DNA from: CAVXZE01 sp964615365
Lineage (GTDB): Bacteria > Myxococcota_A > UBA9160 > UBA6930
Reading direction: 5' to 3'
Assembly: GCA_964615365.1 (NCBI GenBank)
Contig: CAZTOU010000019.1
Coordinates: 1 to 64,000, forward strand
Length of the DNA stretch: 64,000 nucleotides
In this document: piece after piece, positions 34,814-44,044 of the stretch
Numbering within the stretch: the stretch's first letter is position 1
Layout of the letters: the number at the start of each line of letters is the position of its first letter
The notes under the pieces: generated by a model
The model's database searches: none
What the model was told of the DNA's origin: nothing
Seen by the model: only the letters and a program-made list of their open reading frames with translations
Position numbers and translations under genes: made by a program

Positions 34814-35353
34814 ATGAACTCGCCTCCGGATCCCCGACTCTCCCGGCGGAGCCTTCTCAGCGCCATGGCGACGACCGGCGCAGCGCTCGTGTTGCCGCCC
34901 GGATTGCTCCGCGCCGACCAGGCCTTCACGCTTCCCGAGGCGACGCGCGCGGCGCTCGGGAAGAGCCCGCTGATCTACCTGTCGCCGCTCCGCGGCGATG
35001 GCGCGGAGAGCCGATGCCACGGAGAGGTCTGGTTCGTGCAGGACGGCGAAGGTCTGCTGGTCGTGACGGCCAGCGACCGATGGAAGGCCCTCGCCGTCGG
35101 TCGCGGTCTGGATCGCGCCCGCATCTGGGTGGGCGACTTCGGGCGGTGGAGGAGGGCCGACGGACGCTACAAGACCGGGCCCACCTTCCTGTCGAAGGCC
35201 GGCTTCGACGCCGACGCGGCCGTGGCCGAGCGCGCGCTCGCATCCTTCGGGGCCAGGTATCCGGAGGAGTGGGACAAGTGGGAGCCGCGCTTCCGGAAGG
35301 GCCTGTCCGACGGAAGCCGGGTGCTGATCCGCTACCGCGCCATCGGCGAGTAG
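34814..35353 (+). CDS. Tat-exported flavin/F420 split-barrel-like protein
   Basis: This 179-residue protein has a twin-arginine signal (RLSRRSLLSAMATTGAALVL, about residues 8-30) and a small beta-barrel domain with HGEVWFVQDGEGLLVVTASDR, an IWVGDFG strand and a conserved GRYKTGP segment. This pattern resembles the pyridoxamine-oxidase/deazaflavin split-barrel family, whose members bind FMN or F420, but key cofactor contacts cannot be verified by eye. Export by Tat would fit a folded cofactor protein in the periplasm. A methyltransferase-like membrane protein gene follows after 8 bases. Moderate confidence in the fold; no confidence in the substrate. Confidence 0.6.
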   Translation: MNSPPDPRLSRRSLLSAMATTGAALVLPPGLLRADQAFTLPEATRAALGKSPLIYLSPLRGDGAESRCHGEVWFVQDGEGLLVVTASDRWKALAVGRGLDRARIWVGDFGRWRRADGRYKTGPTFLSKAGFDADAAVAERALASFGARYPEEWDKWEPRFRKGLSDGSRVLIRYRAIGE

Positions 35354-35361
35354 TTCGCTCC

Positions 35362-35847
35362 ATGAGCCGCAGTCATCCGCCGGAGCCGGGCGACGCCGCC
35401 GACGTGCGAATCATTCCTCCCGTGCTCCCTGTCGTGGCGGTTCTCCTCGGAGTCGTGCTCGACAGGGTGTGGGAGCTCGGCTTTGCCGGTGGCAGCGGTC
35501 TGCCGATGGCGCTGGGAGCGGCGGTGATCTGCGGCGGTGTCGCGATCCTCCTGAGCGCCTTCTCCGTGTTTCGCCGCATCCACCAGCACCTGGATCCGCG
35601 CACGCCCACCCCGGCGATCACTCGAGACGGCCCCTTCCGATTCACCCGCAATCCGATGTACCTGGCACTCGGCTTGCTACAGCTGGGCATCGGGCTCGCG
35701 CTCGACAACGCATGGATCCTGCTGTTGCTGGTCCCGGTGCTGCTCGTCATCCACCACGGCGCGATTCTTCCGGAGGAGCGTTACCTCGAGCAGAAGTTCG
35801 GCGAGGAGTACACCCGCTTCAAGGCGTCGGTCCGCCGCTGGGTCTAG
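35362..35847 (+). CDS. isoprenylcysteine carboxyl methyltransferase-family membrane protein
   Basis: This 161-residue integral membrane protein has helices at about 18-36, 45-70 and 105-130. Its C-terminal half carries the ICMT/PEMT signature: GPFRFTRNPMYLALGL, then GAILPEERYLEQKFGEEYTRF, the SAM-binding region of this family. Bacterial members methylate lipids or unknown small molecules at the membrane. The ATG at 35362 follows the previous gene by 8 bases, suggesting co-transcription. It overlaps the convergent DUF3604 gene by 4 bases. Confidence 0.85.
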   Translation: MSRSHPPEPGDAADVRIIPPVLPVVAVLLGVVLDRVWELGFAGGSGLPMALGAAVICGGVAILLSAFSVFRRIHQHLDPRTPTPAITRDGPFRFTRNPMYLALGLLQLGIGLALDNAWILLLLVPVLLVIHHGAILPEERYLEQKFGEEYTRFKASVRRWV

Positions 35848-38132
35848 CTCGGACGGTCCGACTCCTCTCGACTGCTCTCGGTGGACTCCGGATCGTCCGC
35901 TTCCGGCTCCGCGCGGAAGTCCACGAAGATCGGCGACGACCAGGCGCGCGGCTCGTGCTCGGCGAGGCAGTCGTCTTCCAGAGCGTCGGGCCCGCCGCAG
36001 AGGTTCACCTTCGCGCACTCGCCCTTCTCGCCGTACTCGCAGCGCAGGTTGTCCGCATTCACGCCTGGCGCGGGCTCCTCGATGGCGCGCACGTAGTAGA
36101 GCGTGTCCCGGGCCTCCGCGGCGAAGTCGGGATCTTCGAAGGTGATCGAGCATCCCGCGGCGTTCGGCTCGCAGTCGAAGCTCCGCCAGGGGTCCCGGAT
36201 GAGGGAGGCCACCGGCTCGTCGGGGTGATTCTGCGGCTGGATCCGGACCACCTCGATGCGCGTGATGAGACGCCGTCGGTCCGACGGGTTGTAGCACTCG
36301 CCCTTGCAGAGATGGGCAAGGCGCTCGGGGCTCAGGCTCTCGCTGGCGTATTCGGGGCAGCCCGGGCTCTGCGCGAGAGAGCCGACGGCGCGCACCTGGA
36401 AGATGGGGTTGGCAGTCTGCTCCGCCTGGCCGCCCATGGGCAGCTTCGTCCCCTGCGAGCCCGGGGGATTGAGCAGATCGAACCAGAGCAGGATGCGCGG
36501 TCCGGTAGTGCCGTAGACCTCCCTCCGCAACATCGCGTCCCAGATGGCTTCGCGATCGCGTCCCTCGGAGTGCGCGGCGATGAGTCCGCCGGTAAGGAAG
36601 AAGGAGGCCTGGCGCTCCAGCTCGCGTAGCTGAAAGCCGGAGAGCCCGGAGGCCTCGCGGTCGAAGGCCACCGATTCGGCGACCGCCTCCTTCGCCGGGG
36701 GTGCGACGATTCGGCCCGCGAGCCCGCCGAGAACGCGGGGACGGGTCGATTCCGTCATCCCGCGGCGGTGGACCTCCTTGTAGCCGGTGCCGGGTCGGGC
36801 GTAGTGGTTGTCGCTCGAGCTCATGAAGCCGAAGCGGAAGCGCTTGGGTGATTCCGGGTCGTCGAAGTTCCGCAGCGCCAGGATGTACTGGGCCGATCCC
36901 CCCGGCCGGTAGTTGAAGGCCGGCTCGTCGCAGTCCATGCACTGTCCGGCGTCGAGCCATTCCTCCGCGCGGCTTCCGGGAACCGTGAGGTTTGCCTGAA
37001 CGCCCGCAGCCACCGCGTGGGCGCGCGCCTGCTCCGCGCGGCGCTCGCATTCGTCTTCGGCGTGTCCCTCCGCCGTGCAGCGCTCGCGAATGATCTCTCC
37101 GGCCCGCCAGCAGCGCGGGAGGTAGCCGGCGCGCGGAATCGGACATCGGGCCGTACCGTCGGCATCGAACTCCACGGCGCGCCAGTCGCGGTAGACGTCG
37201 GAGTTCCCGTGCCCCGAGTAGATCTCCAGGAGCACCTGCCGGTCGGGATCGTGGTCCGCCGCGGTGAGCTGCTTGTCCCAGGTCGAGCCCGGGGGCGTGT
37301 AGAAGCCCCAGGTGGTGCCGTGAGGGATCACGATGGCATCGTGGCCCCACTCGTCGAGCTTGCGGTAGAGCTCGCCGGGGGTCGCAGCGATCTCGCGGCA
37401 GTCGTCGGGCAGCTCGTGTACGTTCACGGCCGAGGGGCAGTTCTCGAGATCGCGGCGCTCTGCGATGTACCGGGCGAAGTCGTGGAGGCGCGCGTCTCCG
37501 CCCAGCAGCACGAGCAGGCCGAGACCCACGCCCGCCCCGGGCATGCCTCGCGGGGACGCGATGGGCCGGCTGGGAATCCGACTGTCTTCGGTGTGGGCGA
37601 GGACGACGTTCTTGTGGCCGTAGTGCTCCTCGGGAGTGACGCCCACCTGTGTCCACTCCCAGCCCAGGAACGCCACCGTGTCGGGATTGGTGGGGTCGCC
37701 GCCGACGCCGTTGCACTGGCGGATCGTCTCCACGGTCTCGCGCCAGTGGCGCGGAGTGGTGGACTCGGCGTGGTCGTTGATGGACCAGAAGTCGAGAGCC
37801 GAGCAGAAACGTGCGAAGTCGCAGGCGTCGGCCGGGGGGTGCGCACCCTCGCCTTGGGCGATCGGCAGGCTGGTCAGGAAGGCGTCGGAGGAGAAGGTGG
37901 TGTGGACGTGGAGGTCACCGAAGAGAATCTGCTTAGGCTCCGACACGCCGATGCTCGCGGCGGCGGCGTGGTGCGCAGCCGCGCGGCTCGCGAGCGCGTC
38001 CGGCGATCGGGGCGTCTCCGTCACCTGCCCGGGCTCCTCGTGACTGCCGAACCACCCGCGCCCGGCGCCCAGGATCACGAGGGCCACTACGAGCAGCAGA
38101 CCCACCAGTATGACGATCACTCGTTTGAGCAC
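35844..38132 (-). CDS. DUF3604 (PHP-like) protein, membrane-anchored
   Basis: This 762-residue protein starts at GTG 38132 with GGAGAG upstream and has a single N-terminal membrane helix (residues 4-24). The DUF3604 features are the metal-binding FGDLHVHTTFSSDAF, FWSINDHAE, FLGWEWTQVG, VIPHGTTW, LEIYSGHGNSD and SSSDNHYARPG, giving a PHP-like set of His/Asp ligands. It is presumably a metal-dependent hydrolase acting outside the cytosol. DUF3604 members are often found near lipid or aromatic degradation genes, but their reaction is not established. Cys-rich loops (CMDCDEPAF; LCKGECYN) may be disulfide-linked. Confidence 0.85.
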   Translation of the reverse strand: MLKRVIVILVGLLLVVALVILGAGRGWFGSHEEPGQVTETPRSPDALASRAAAHHAAAASIGVSEPKQILFGDLHVHTTFSSDAFLTSLPIAQGEGAHPPADACDFARFCSALDFWSINDHAESTTPRHWRETVETIRQCNGVGGDPTNPDTVAFLGWEWTQVGVTPEEHYGHKNVVLAHTEDSRIPSRPIASPRGMPGAGVGLGLLVLLGGDARLHDFARYIAERRDLENCPSAVNVHELPDDCREIAATPGELYRKLDEWGHDAIVIPHGTTWGFYTPPGSTWDKQLTAADHDPDRQVLLEIYSGHGNSDVYRDWRAVEFDADGTARCPIPRAGYLPRCWRAGEIIRERCTAEGHAEDECERRAEQARAHAVAAGVQANLTVPGSRAEEWLDAGQCMDCDEPAFNYRPGGSAQYILALRNFDDPESPKRFRFGFMSSSDNHYARPGTGYKEVHRRGMTESTRPRVLGGLAGRIVAPPAKEAVAESVAFDREASGLSGFQLRELERQASFFLTGGLIAAHSEGRDREAIWDAMLRREVYGTTGPRILLWFDLLNPPGSQGTKLPMGGQAEQTANPIFQVRAVGSLAQSPGCPEYASESLSPERLAHLCKGECYNPSDRRRLITRIEVVRIQPQNHPDEPVASLIRDPWRSFDCEPNAAGCSITFEDPDFAAEARDTLYYVRAIEEPAPGVNADNLRCEYGEKGECAKVNLCGGPDALEDDCLAEHEPRAWSSPIFVDFRAEPEADDPESTESSREESDRPS

Positions 38133-38356
38133 GATTCCAGCTCTCCCCTGCGAATCCGGCTCCTACACTACCACTTCTTTCGGCTCCGCTTGCCGACCGA
38201 ATCCGCGCGGCGGGAGCGCAGGGCGTCGGCCGCGGAGAGAAGCTCTAGCCCCAGCCTGGACCAATGATGGGGGCAGGGTCACACCGGCGTTTGCCTTCCG
38301 AGGGGGGTGGGGCTAATCGTGGGGTGAACCCGCAGACAACGCTCGCAGGAGTCCCG

Positions 38357-39532
38357 ATGGACCATCCGAGAATCGTGAAGATCGAGCTCACGCCCGCGCA
38401 CGTACCCTTTCGCTCCGTCGTCCGCGACGCCATGTCGACCTCGGCGGGGGGACTGGGGATGGCGATCGCTGCCGAGGAAGAGTGGCTGGGCGGGGATTTC
38501 GTGATCTGCAAGCTCCGGGCCGAGGACGGATCCGTGGGGCTGGGCGAGGCCTTCGTGTGGCTTCCGGAGACTGGGATCTCGCCGCACCAGATCATCGACG
38601 TCATCCAGAATTCGCTCGGGCGCTACGTGCTCGGCGAGAGCCCCTTCCGGGTGGAGCAGATCCGGCACCGCATGGACTGCAACGTTGCCCGCAGCGAGGT
38701 GGCCAAGGGACTCCTCGACATGGCGTGCTACGACCTGATGGGGCGGATCACCGGAAGGCCGGCCGCCGACCTGATGGGCGGGATCTGTATCGACGAGGTC
38801 CCGCTCTGTGCGCTGATCCCGCTGATGGATCCCGAGCGAATGGCGGAGATGGCGGAGGGGTTCCACGCGCAGGGCATGAGCAGCCTTCGCCTCAAGCTGG
38901 GGCGCGACGTCGAGGGGGATGTTCGCATCGTTTCCCGGGTCCGCGAGCTCCTGGGAGACCAGGTGCGACTGCGCGTCGACTACAACCAGGCGTACGCCCC
39001 TGCCGAGGCGGTTCGCGCCATTCGCTCCATCGAACCGTTCGGCATCGATCTCGCCGAGCAGCCGGTTCGCGCCACCGACTTCGTCGGAATGGCCCACGTC
39101 CAGCGGCACGTGGACACTCCTCTGATGTCGCACGAGGGGTGCTTCTCGCTTCAGGACATCATCACCCTCGTCGAACTGGACGCCGTGCGGGTCGTCGGGG
39201 TCAACTCCGAGCGCCCCGGCGGAGTGACCAATGCGCTTCGGGCGATCTCCTACGCGGAGCAGCGCGGTCTCGGCGTCGTGCTCCACAACCAGCCCCTGGG
39301 CATCGCGTCCGCCATGCAGACGCACGTCGCCGCCGCCAGGTATCACTCGCTGGGCCACGCGATCGAGCTCTTCGGCCGCGTGATGATGGAGGATGACCTG
39401 ATCGTGGAGCCGCTCGACTACTCGGGTGGCTCCGTCACGCTCCCGTCGAAGCCGGGCTTCGGGGTGGAGCTCGACGAGGATGCGCTGGCGAGGTACGCCT
39501 TGAGCTCCTCGGTGGTGCTGGAGGTGCAGTAG
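38357..39532 (+). CDS. enolase-superfamily (mandelate racemase/muconate lactonizing) enzyme
   Basis: This 391-residue protein has the N-terminal capping domain (KIELTPAHVPF) and a barrel with the expected metal ligands: Asp in RLRVDYNQAY, Glu in DLAEQPV and an acidic residue in SHEGCFSLQD. A basic residue lies on the LRLKLGRD strand. C-terminal LHNQPLGIASAMQTH resembles the His-bearing loop of mandelate racemase-type members. The start at ATG 38357 is preceded by CAGGAG. It abstracts an alpha proton from an unknown carboxylate. The amidohydrolase gene starts 3 bases after its stop, so the two probably act on related compounds. Confidence 0.87.
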   Translation: MDHPRIVKIELTPAHVPFRSVVRDAMSTSAGGLGMAIAAEEEWLGGDFVICKLRAEDGSVGLGEAFVWLPETGISPHQIIDVIQNSLGRYVLGESPFRVEQIRHRMDCNVARSEVAKGLLDMACYDLMGRITGRPAADLMGGICIDEVPLCALIPLMDPERMAEMAEGFHAQGMSSLRLKLGRDVEGDVRIVSRVRELLGDQVRLRVDYNQAYAPAEAVRAIRSIEPFGIDLAEQPVRATDFVGMAHVQRHVDTPLMSHEGCFSLQDIITLVELDAVRVVGVNSERPGGVTNALRAISYAEQRGLGVVLHNQPLGIASAMQTHVAAARYHSLGHAIELFGRVMMEDDLIVEPLDYSGGSVTLPSKPGFGVELDEDALARYALSSSVVLEVQ

Positions 39533-39535
39533 AAA

Positions 39536-41140
39536 TTGACGGACGAGGCACAGCTCTACGTCGGCGGAGAGATTCACACCCTCGAGGATGACCGCCCTTC
39601 CGCCGAAGCGGTGGCGGTGCGCGACGGGCGGATCCTGGCCGTCGGAACGGAAGACGAATGCCGCCGGGCCCTGGAAGGGGAGTTCGTCGAGATCGATCTC
39701 CGAGGTCGAGCGCTGCTGCCTGGCTTCATCGATACCCACCTCCATCCCATCATGATGGCCTACTACGAGATGAACGCGGACCTCAGTGGGGTGGCTTCCC
39801 TCGCTGAGCTGCAGGCGAGACTGCGCCGAGCCGCCGAGAAGAGCTCTGACGGAGAGTGGGTGGTGGGGATGCGTTTCGGCGATGAGGCGCTGGACGATCT
39901 CCGGCTTCCGACGCGCCACGACCTCGACCAGGTCTGCCCCGACCGGCCGATCCTGGTGGTGAGACACGACGGTCACATGGTGATCGGGAATACCCGGGCC
40001 ATCGAGTCCGCCGGAATCACGCGCGAGAGCCGGGATCCCGACGGAGGGCAGATCGATCGGGAGGCGGATGGCGCGCCGGCCGGACCCTTCCGGGAGAACG
40101 CCGTCCCCCTCCTGCTGAAGGAGATGCCCGCCCCGGATCTCGAGCAGCTTCGAAGCGGCGCGCGGAGCGCCTTCGAGCGACTGATGCGCCACGGAATCAC
40201 GTCGGTGGGCATCATTCTGCAGACCGATCAGGAGGGGCCAGCCGGCGAGGCGGGCGCGCTGGAGGTCGCGGGGATGCAGGTTCTCCTCCCCGAAACGCCG
40301 ATCTCGACCTATGCACTTCTCATCAACGCCGATGCAGAGAAGATCGCCGCCACCCGGGAGACGCCGCTCCACGATCCCGAGGAGGGTCGCAGGGTCGGAG
40401 GCGTCAAGCTCTTCTCCGACGGGACCCTCGGCTCCTGCACGGCGCTGATGGGAGCTCCCTTCAGCGACCAGCCCGAGCGCCAGGGATTCATGACCCAGGA
40501 CGAGGAGACGATCTACCGCCGAATGTTCGAAGCACACCGCAACGGTTTTCAGATCGCCGTCCACGCGATCGGGGACGAGGCGAACCGGCGCTGCCTGGGA
40601 CTCTACGAGCGTTTGCTGGCGGCGCATCCGCGTGCCGATCATCGCCATCGCATCGAGCACGCCTCCGTGCTCGACGACGACAGCATCGCCCGCATGGCGC
40701 GACTCGGAGTGGTGGTCTCGACCCAGCCCCTCTTCATCCATTCCGAGAAGACCTGGCTGCACAAGCGCCTGGGACCCGAGCGGGCTCGGCAGACCTATCC
40801 CCTCCGCTCGCTGGTGGAGGCGGGGGTCAAGGTCGCCGGGGCGTCTGACGCGCCGGTGGAATCCACCGATGTCCTCCACGCGCTGCAGTGCTGCGTGACC
40901 CGGGAGGGCTTCCAGGTCGAGCAGGGGATCAGCGCCGCGCAGGCATTGCGCATGTTCACCATCGACGCCGCCTACGCGCAGTTCGAGGAGTCGGAGAAGG
41001 GCAGCATCCGTCCCGGGAAGCGGGCTGACTTCGTGGTGCTGAGCGCCAACCCCGTGAGCGTTCCCGCGGAGGCGATCTGCGACATCCGCGTGGAGCAGAC
41101 CATCGTCGCAGGTCGCGAGGTCTATGCCCGGGTTGGATAG
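39536..41140 (+). CDS. YtcJ-like amidohydrolase
   Basis: This 534-residue amidohydrolase of the Amidohydro_3 / YtcJ type starts at TTG 39536, three bases after the preceding stop, with GAGGTG as ribosome site. Metal-binding features are HxH (FIDTHLHP), the Lys strand VKLFSDGTLGS, His in AVHAIGDEANRR and RIEHAS, and the Asp in AGASDAPVES. It hydrolyses C-N bonds of an unknown amide or cyclic imide in the cytosol. Co-transcription with an enolase-superfamily enzyme is common in catabolic operons and suggests sequential action on one substrate. Confidence 0.9.
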   Translation: MTDEAQLYVGGEIHTLEDDRPSAEAVAVRDGRILAVGTEDECRRALEGEFVEIDLRGRALLPGFIDTHLHPIMMAYYEMNADLSGVASLAELQARLRRAAEKSSDGEWVVGMRFGDEALDDLRLPTRHDLDQVCPDRPILVVRHDGHMVIGNTRAIESAGITRESRDPDGGQIDREADGAPAGPFRENAVPLLLKEMPAPDLEQLRSGARSAFERLMRHGITSVGIILQTDQEGPAGEAGALEVAGMQVLLPETPISTYALLINADAEKIAATRETPLHDPEEGRRVGGVKLFSDGTLGSCTALMGAPFSDQPERQGFMTQDEETIYRRMFEAHRNGFQIAVHAIGDEANRRCLGLYERLLAAHPRADHRHRIEHASVLDDDSIARMARLGVVVSTQPLFIHSEKTWLHKRLGPERARQTYPLRSLVEAGVKVAGASDAPVESTDVLHALQCCVTREGFQVEQGISAAQALRMFTIDAAYAQFEESEKGSIRPGKRADFVVLSANPVSVPAEAICDIRVEQTIVAGREVYARVG

Positions 41141-41434
41141 GCCGCTCCCGGGCGGACAGAAGCGCGAGTTGCGTATGACTTGCCGGTTCGGGAGGCGGCA
41201 ACTCAGCCCGCTCTGCAACGTCCTCTCTCGATAAGGTGATCCCCGTCATGTCGGTGGTAAACCGCCTCGAGGGTTCACCCGATAGAGCCATCAGTACTTC
41301 ACCGGAGGTCTGCTGGTGGCGACGTTCTGTCTGCAGGTGGGCTGTTTGCCGGAGGTTCGTTCGAACGTCCGACTGAGCCGCTCTGCCGTGCCGGCGCGGC
41401 GTTGCGACCCGAAGCGACTCGAGCGCGGCGGATC

Positions 41435-42169
41435 ATGACACCGGCGCAGGCGCGGCGCCGAGCGGCGCGAAGGGTCCGTCGGAGGCGCCGGAGGATTCTC
41501 GCCCGCGCGCTGCTCTTCTTCCCCGCACTTCTCTGCGCGGCGGGCCTCGCCGCGGACGTCATCCAGGTGTCCAGGAACCCCACCGTCCACGCGCCGCTTT
41601 CCCCGCCGCGGGTGTCGCATACCGGCGTTCGAGCGAGCCAGCCACGCGTTCCCGTGCCCGTGTTTCACCCCTCGATCCTGCTCGAGGCGCTCGAGCTAAA
41701 GGTTCCCGATCTCGATTCGCTGGATCTCGAGCCGCGGGATTCGAGAGCCGAGAGATCGCTGGCGCGGCTGCGCATCCCCCTTCCGGAGAAGCGTCCGGAA
41801 CCCAGCATACAGCCGGAGCTCGAGCCGGTGCGGGCGGAGCTGATCCAGGTGTCCGCGGTCCAGCCCCATCTCCTCGAGATGGTCCTGCCCAGGGCGAACC
41901 TCGATCCTCAGGTCGACCCGCTGGGCGATTTCCTGCTTCTGGATCCCAGGTGGCCGGTAGGCTGGCCGGGCATCGGGTGGGTCGACTTCCCGATCCTTAT
42001 CGTCGACCTCCCACTTGCGAAGCCGTCGCCGGATTCCAAGAAGAAGAAGGACGAGGAGGAGCCCCCGCCCCCCGTTCCCGAGCCCGGCACCGCGCTCCTC
42101 CTGGTACTCGGCCTCGCGCTGTTCGGGGTCGCCGGCCGAAAGCGACCTCGCCCGAAGCCTTCGGGTTAG
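41435..42169 (+). CDS. PEP-CTERM surface protein
   Basis: This 244-residue secreted protein has a strongly basic N-terminus followed by a hydrophobic signal (ILARALLFFPALLCAAGLAA), a low-complexity Pro/Leu/Glu-rich body, a Lys/Glu/Pro-rich linker, and a C-terminal PEP-CTERM sorting tag: VPEPGTALLLVLGLALFGV followed by a basic tail (RKRPRPKPSG). Exosortase recognises such tags and exosortase systems usually accompany exopolysaccharide production; no exosortase gene is present here. The 294 bases upstream hold no gene I can see, only a CGTTCGAACG palindrome at 41358-41367. It overlaps tetR by 4 bases. Confidence 0.75.
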   Translation: MTPAQARRRAARRVRRRRRRILARALLFFPALLCAAGLAADVIQVSRNPTVHAPLSPPRVSHTGVRASQPRVPVPVFHPSILLEALELKVPDLDSLDLEPRDSRAERSLARLRIPLPEKRPEPSIQPELEPVRAELIQVSAVQPHLLEMVLPRANLDPQVDPLGDFLLLDPRWPVGWPGIGWVDFPILIVDLPLAKPSPDSKKKKDEEEPPPPVPEPGTALLLVLGLALFGVAGRKRPRPKPSG

Positions 42170-42837
42170 GAGGACGCTCTTCCCAGGACCAGCAGCCGCA
42201 CGACCTTGCGGGCGAAGCGTCGCTGCCTCTCGATGGCGTCGCGCGAGAGCGGATCCTCGTCCAGCACCTCGCGCATCATCGGAGCCAACGCGAAGTTGCC
42301 GAGGATCACGTGGTGAAAGGTCATGAGCAAAATCGGCAGCTCGTCGTCCTGCCAGTGGGCGAGGGCGCCGGTCGCTCGGTCGGCCCGGGTCCCCCGGAAC
42401 GTGGCGAGGGCGCGGTCGAAGAGGGGGCGCAGCCACTTCTGGGTGAGTTGCGTGAGATGCCTTCCGCCGCTGAGCGCTTCCTGCTCGAGAAGGGCGGGTA
42501 GCCGAGGCTGGCGGGCGAGCTGCGCGATGAAGGTGTCGGTTGCTGCGTCGAGGCTTTCCGGAGACCAGTCGACCAGCTCCAGGGTGTCGAGGAGCGCGAA
42601 CAGCGGGCGCAGGCCGCGCTCGAGGACCGCCTCGAACAGCGCCTGCTTGCTGGTGAAGTGATTGTAGAGGCTGGCGGGGTTGAGGCCTGCGCCGGCGGCG
42701 ATGTCACGCATGGCCGCTCCCTCGAAGCCGCGACTGGCGAAGAGGGACTCGGCCGCGTCGAGGATCCGCTCCCGGCTCGTGCCGGTTGCGGGAGTCTGAT
42801 CCGCCGGATGGATGGACGCCGGAGGCCTCATCGCCAT
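42166..42837 (-). CDS. TetR-family transcriptional regulator
   Basis: This 223-residue regulator has the TetR helix-turn-helix at about 25-70 (RERILDAAESLFASRGFEGA, then MRDIAAGAGLNPASLYNHF), followed by a ligand-binding helical domain (ELPILLMTFHHVIL). I chose ATG 42837, preceded by GAGGGGA, over the ATG at 42894 because the TetR fold begins shortly after it. A 12-bp perfect palindrome lies 58 bases upstream and is a likely autoregulatory operator. Neighbouring genes in both directions are possible targets; the inducer is unknown. Confidence 0.9.
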   Translation of the reverse strand: MAMRPPASIHPADQTPATGTSRERILDAAESLFASRGFEGAAMRDIAAGAGLNPASLYNHFTSKQALFEAVLERGLRPLFALLDTLELVDWSPESLDAATDTFIAQLARQPRLPALLEQEALSGGRHLTQLTQKWLRPLFDRALATFRGTRADRATGALAHWQDDELPILLMTFHHVILGNFALAPMMREVLDEDPLSRDAIERQRRFARKVVRLLVLGRASS

Positions 42838-42894
42838 TCCCCTCGGGTGTGTCTGGGGCCATGGAATGATACATGGCCGAGGCGCACGGGGCAT

Positions 42895-42906
42895 ACGAAC
42901 GTTCGT
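42895..42906. promoter_or_regulatory. candidate TetR operator (ACGAACGTTCGT)
   Basis: A 12-base perfect palindrome, ACGAACGTTCGT, sits 58 bases upstream of the TetR start, in the gap before the divergent methyltransferase gene. The half-site and spacing fit TetR/AcrR-type operators. A 10-base exact match to its right half plus flank (AACGTTCGTT) recurs at 53687. Binding is inferred. Confidence 0.5.
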
Positions 42907-42962
42907 TTGCAGGGTGTCGCTGGGCTGGCGCCCCAGCGGGCCAACCGGACGGAGAACGCGGG

Positions 42963-43847
42963 CTACGCGAGAAAGCGGCGGACGGTGGCCTCATCGCTGT
43001 CGGTGAGACCCAGGAGGCGAGGGCGGTCGGCATCCAGGCGGTCGAAGCAGAACTCGTTGAACTCGGCCACGGCGCGGTCGTAGTGGTCCACGAGCCTGGT
43101 GCTGCCCGGGTCCAGGTCCGTGATCAAGGCCAGACCCGAGGGCGGGGCGGCCAGGGTCACGATGCGCAGATCGGGGCGGTACCGGTTCAGGCACGGGACC
43201 AGGCGCCAGGTGTCGCCGGTCCAGAACGAGGTGCGGCGCTCGCGGGTGGAGGAGAGCGCGTCCACCGGTGAGCAGTCGTGTACCGCGACGACGCCATCGC
43301 GGCGGGAGTGGGCCTCGACGTTGATGAAGTCGCGCAATCCCTGGTCGAAGTGGTGCAGTCCATCGATGAACGCGAGATCGATCGTGCGTCCGTTCAAGTA
43401 GCTGTGGCTGGTCCCGGGATCGAAGAAGGCATCGCTGGTCATCTCCGCCAGGCGGGTTCGCGGGGAAAGCTCGAATTGCTGCTGGGGCGCGGGCTCGACA
43501 CCCACCACGTCGGTGCGGTCTCCGGCCAGGCGCAAGCTCAATCCGGTCTCCACGCCGATCTCGAGATACAGCTTGGGCTTCACGATCTCGTGAAGCCAGC
43601 AGAGCACCTCCAGGTAGCCTGCTCCCGGATGCAAGGCCTTGACCAGGGTGCGCAGTGCAACCGGATGGTCCGGAGCCATGGCCAGGACGCGACGCAGCAG
43701 ACGGACGCCGAGGAGGCTCTCTCCGCAGGCCAACATGGCCTGCGCCAACTGCAGCACGAGCTCGGGGTCGTCGGGACTGGCGTCCACCGCGCGTACCATC
43801 GCGCGAATTCCCTCGATGCCCACCAGCCCGCCGCCTCCGTGTTCCAT
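42963..43847 (-). CDS. class I SAM methyltransferase with TPR-like N-terminus
   Basis: This 294-residue protein starts at ATG 43847 and has a helical N-terminus (about 15-75; VLQLAQAMLACGESLLGVRL) followed by a Rossmann-like methyltransferase core: YLEIGVETGLSLRL (SAM-binding glycine motif), DVVGVEPAP and IDLAFIDGLHHFD (the acidic strand typical of DUF-type Methyltransf_24 proteins). It is likely an O- or N-methyltransferase in a glycan or small-molecule pathway, consistent with a TylF-like gene running divergently 197 bases away. The acceptor is unknown. Its TAG stop is part of a degenerate TAGCCCG element. Confidence 0.75.
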   Translation of the reverse strand: MEHGGGGLVGIEGIRAMVRAVDASPDDPELVLQLAQAMLACGESLLGVRLLRRVLAMAPDHPVALRTLVKALHPGAGYLEVLCWLHEIVKPKLYLEIGVETGLSLRLAGDRTDVVGVEPAPQQQFELSPRTRLAEMTSDAFFDPGTSHSYLNGRTIDLAFIDGLHHFDQGLRDFINVEAHSRRDGVVAVHDCSPVDALSSTRERRTSFWTGDTWRLVPCLNRYRPDLRIVTLAAPPSGLALITDLDPGSTRLVDHYDRAVAEFNEFCFDRLDADRPRLLGLTDSDEATVRRFLA

Positions 43848-44044
43848 GCCTCCGCAATCGGTGGAATGCCTCGCCTCCTTGAGGTGCGAGGCCCCAATCG
43901 AGAATCGACCTAGGGTCCCGGCCCCAGGCGTCGACGACCGCGTCGACCGGGCCGTACATGAGCAGCCCGTTGCGGGCCGGACGCGCTGATGTACAACATG
44001 CTCGAGCCGCCGGGTACTCGGGGCGGGGCCGACAGGAGGAAGGC

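Noticed and set aside
38279..41218. long minus-strand open frame
   Set aside because: It is antisense to the enolase-superfamily and amidohydrolase genes, both of which show complete catalytic motifs on the plus strand.
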